From positions 1-60,947 of the forward strand of contig FNQX01000025.1 in the NCBI GenBank assembly GCA_900107575.1: a stretch of 60,947 nt of DNA, given 5' to 3'. Positions 60,939-60,947 of the stretch are shown in pieces; positions within the stretch are counted from its first letter, which is position 1; the number at the start of each line of letters is the position of its first letter. The notes beneath the pieces were generated by a model. That model had not been told where the DNA came from, made no database searches, and was given only the letters and a program-made list of their open reading frames with translations. The stretch comes from Lachnospiraceae bacterium NK3A20. Its GTDB lineage: Bacteria > Bacillota > Clostridia > Lachnospirales > Lachnospiraceae. Both the position numbers and the translations under genes were made by a program.

Positions 60939-60947
60939 ACTGACTTT

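Overview
The window looks like chromosomal DNA of an anaerobic Firmicute of the class Clostridia, most likely Lachnospiraceae. The clues are a stand-alone MetH activation-domain protein beside metF, an FMN riboswitch in front of a riboflavin ECF S-component, an S-layer-free Gram-positive envelope gene set (LCP protein, SleB-like and M23 hydrolases, MurA), GTIDLD-type PfkA and AGGAGG-like ribosome binding sites. Most of the window is visibly GC-rich. The last 10 kb is clearly more AT-rich.

Layout. 1-153 is the tail of an IS110-type transposase. 304-3224 (minus strand) holds a MetH activation protein, metF and a membrane-anchored SGNH-like protein. 3737-25662 is a long plus-strand operon for a cell-surface polysaccharide: rfbB-rfbA-rfbC (dTDP-rhamnose precursors; no rfbD is in the window), a Wzm/Wzt ABC exporter whose ATPase has a Wzt-C-like tail, a methyltransferase-kinase fusion, five GT2 proteins, phosphoglucomutase, a polyprenyl-phosphate glycosylphosphotransferase, an LCP ligase and glmS. 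The likely logic is sugar supply, initiation on undecaprenyl phosphate, chain growth, possible capping, export and LCP attachment to peptidoglycan.

25887-50561 is housekeeping: small alarmone synthetase, a coiled-coil tail-anchored protein, M23 peptidase, murA, riboswitch-controlled ribU, tsaE-tsaB-rimI-rnz-tsaD, ispD, dnaE, pfkA, an rRNA/tRNA methyltransferase, proC, a SleB-like hydrolase, argF, birA, a small conserved protein, dus, greA and lysS. These units are separated by promoters, terminators and many dispersed palindromic repeats, several of which recur with recognisable consensus.

50562-60947 is an accessory island. A promoter and attenuator-like leader lead to a three-codon gene stub that runs straight into an ISL3 element (transposase frameshifted). 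Beyond it lie the C-terminal remains of a large sacsin-like protein with an in-frame TGA, then an intact 1217-residue SF1 helicase with a Cys-rich N-terminus and a nuclease-like C-terminus, a GHKL ATPase fused to a PD-(D/E)XK-like nuclease domain, and a nucleoside 2-deoxyribosyltransferase-like protein whose tail is cut by an IS200/IS605 element. This resembles a decaying or rearranged anti-phage system that I cannot match to a named one.

The strongest leads are the island, the methyltransferase-kinase beside the Wzt-like ATPase (possible Gram-positive analogue of WbdD chain termination), a 324-base near-palindrome at 26547-26870, and the repeat families. All similarity statements come from reading motifs, not from database searches.
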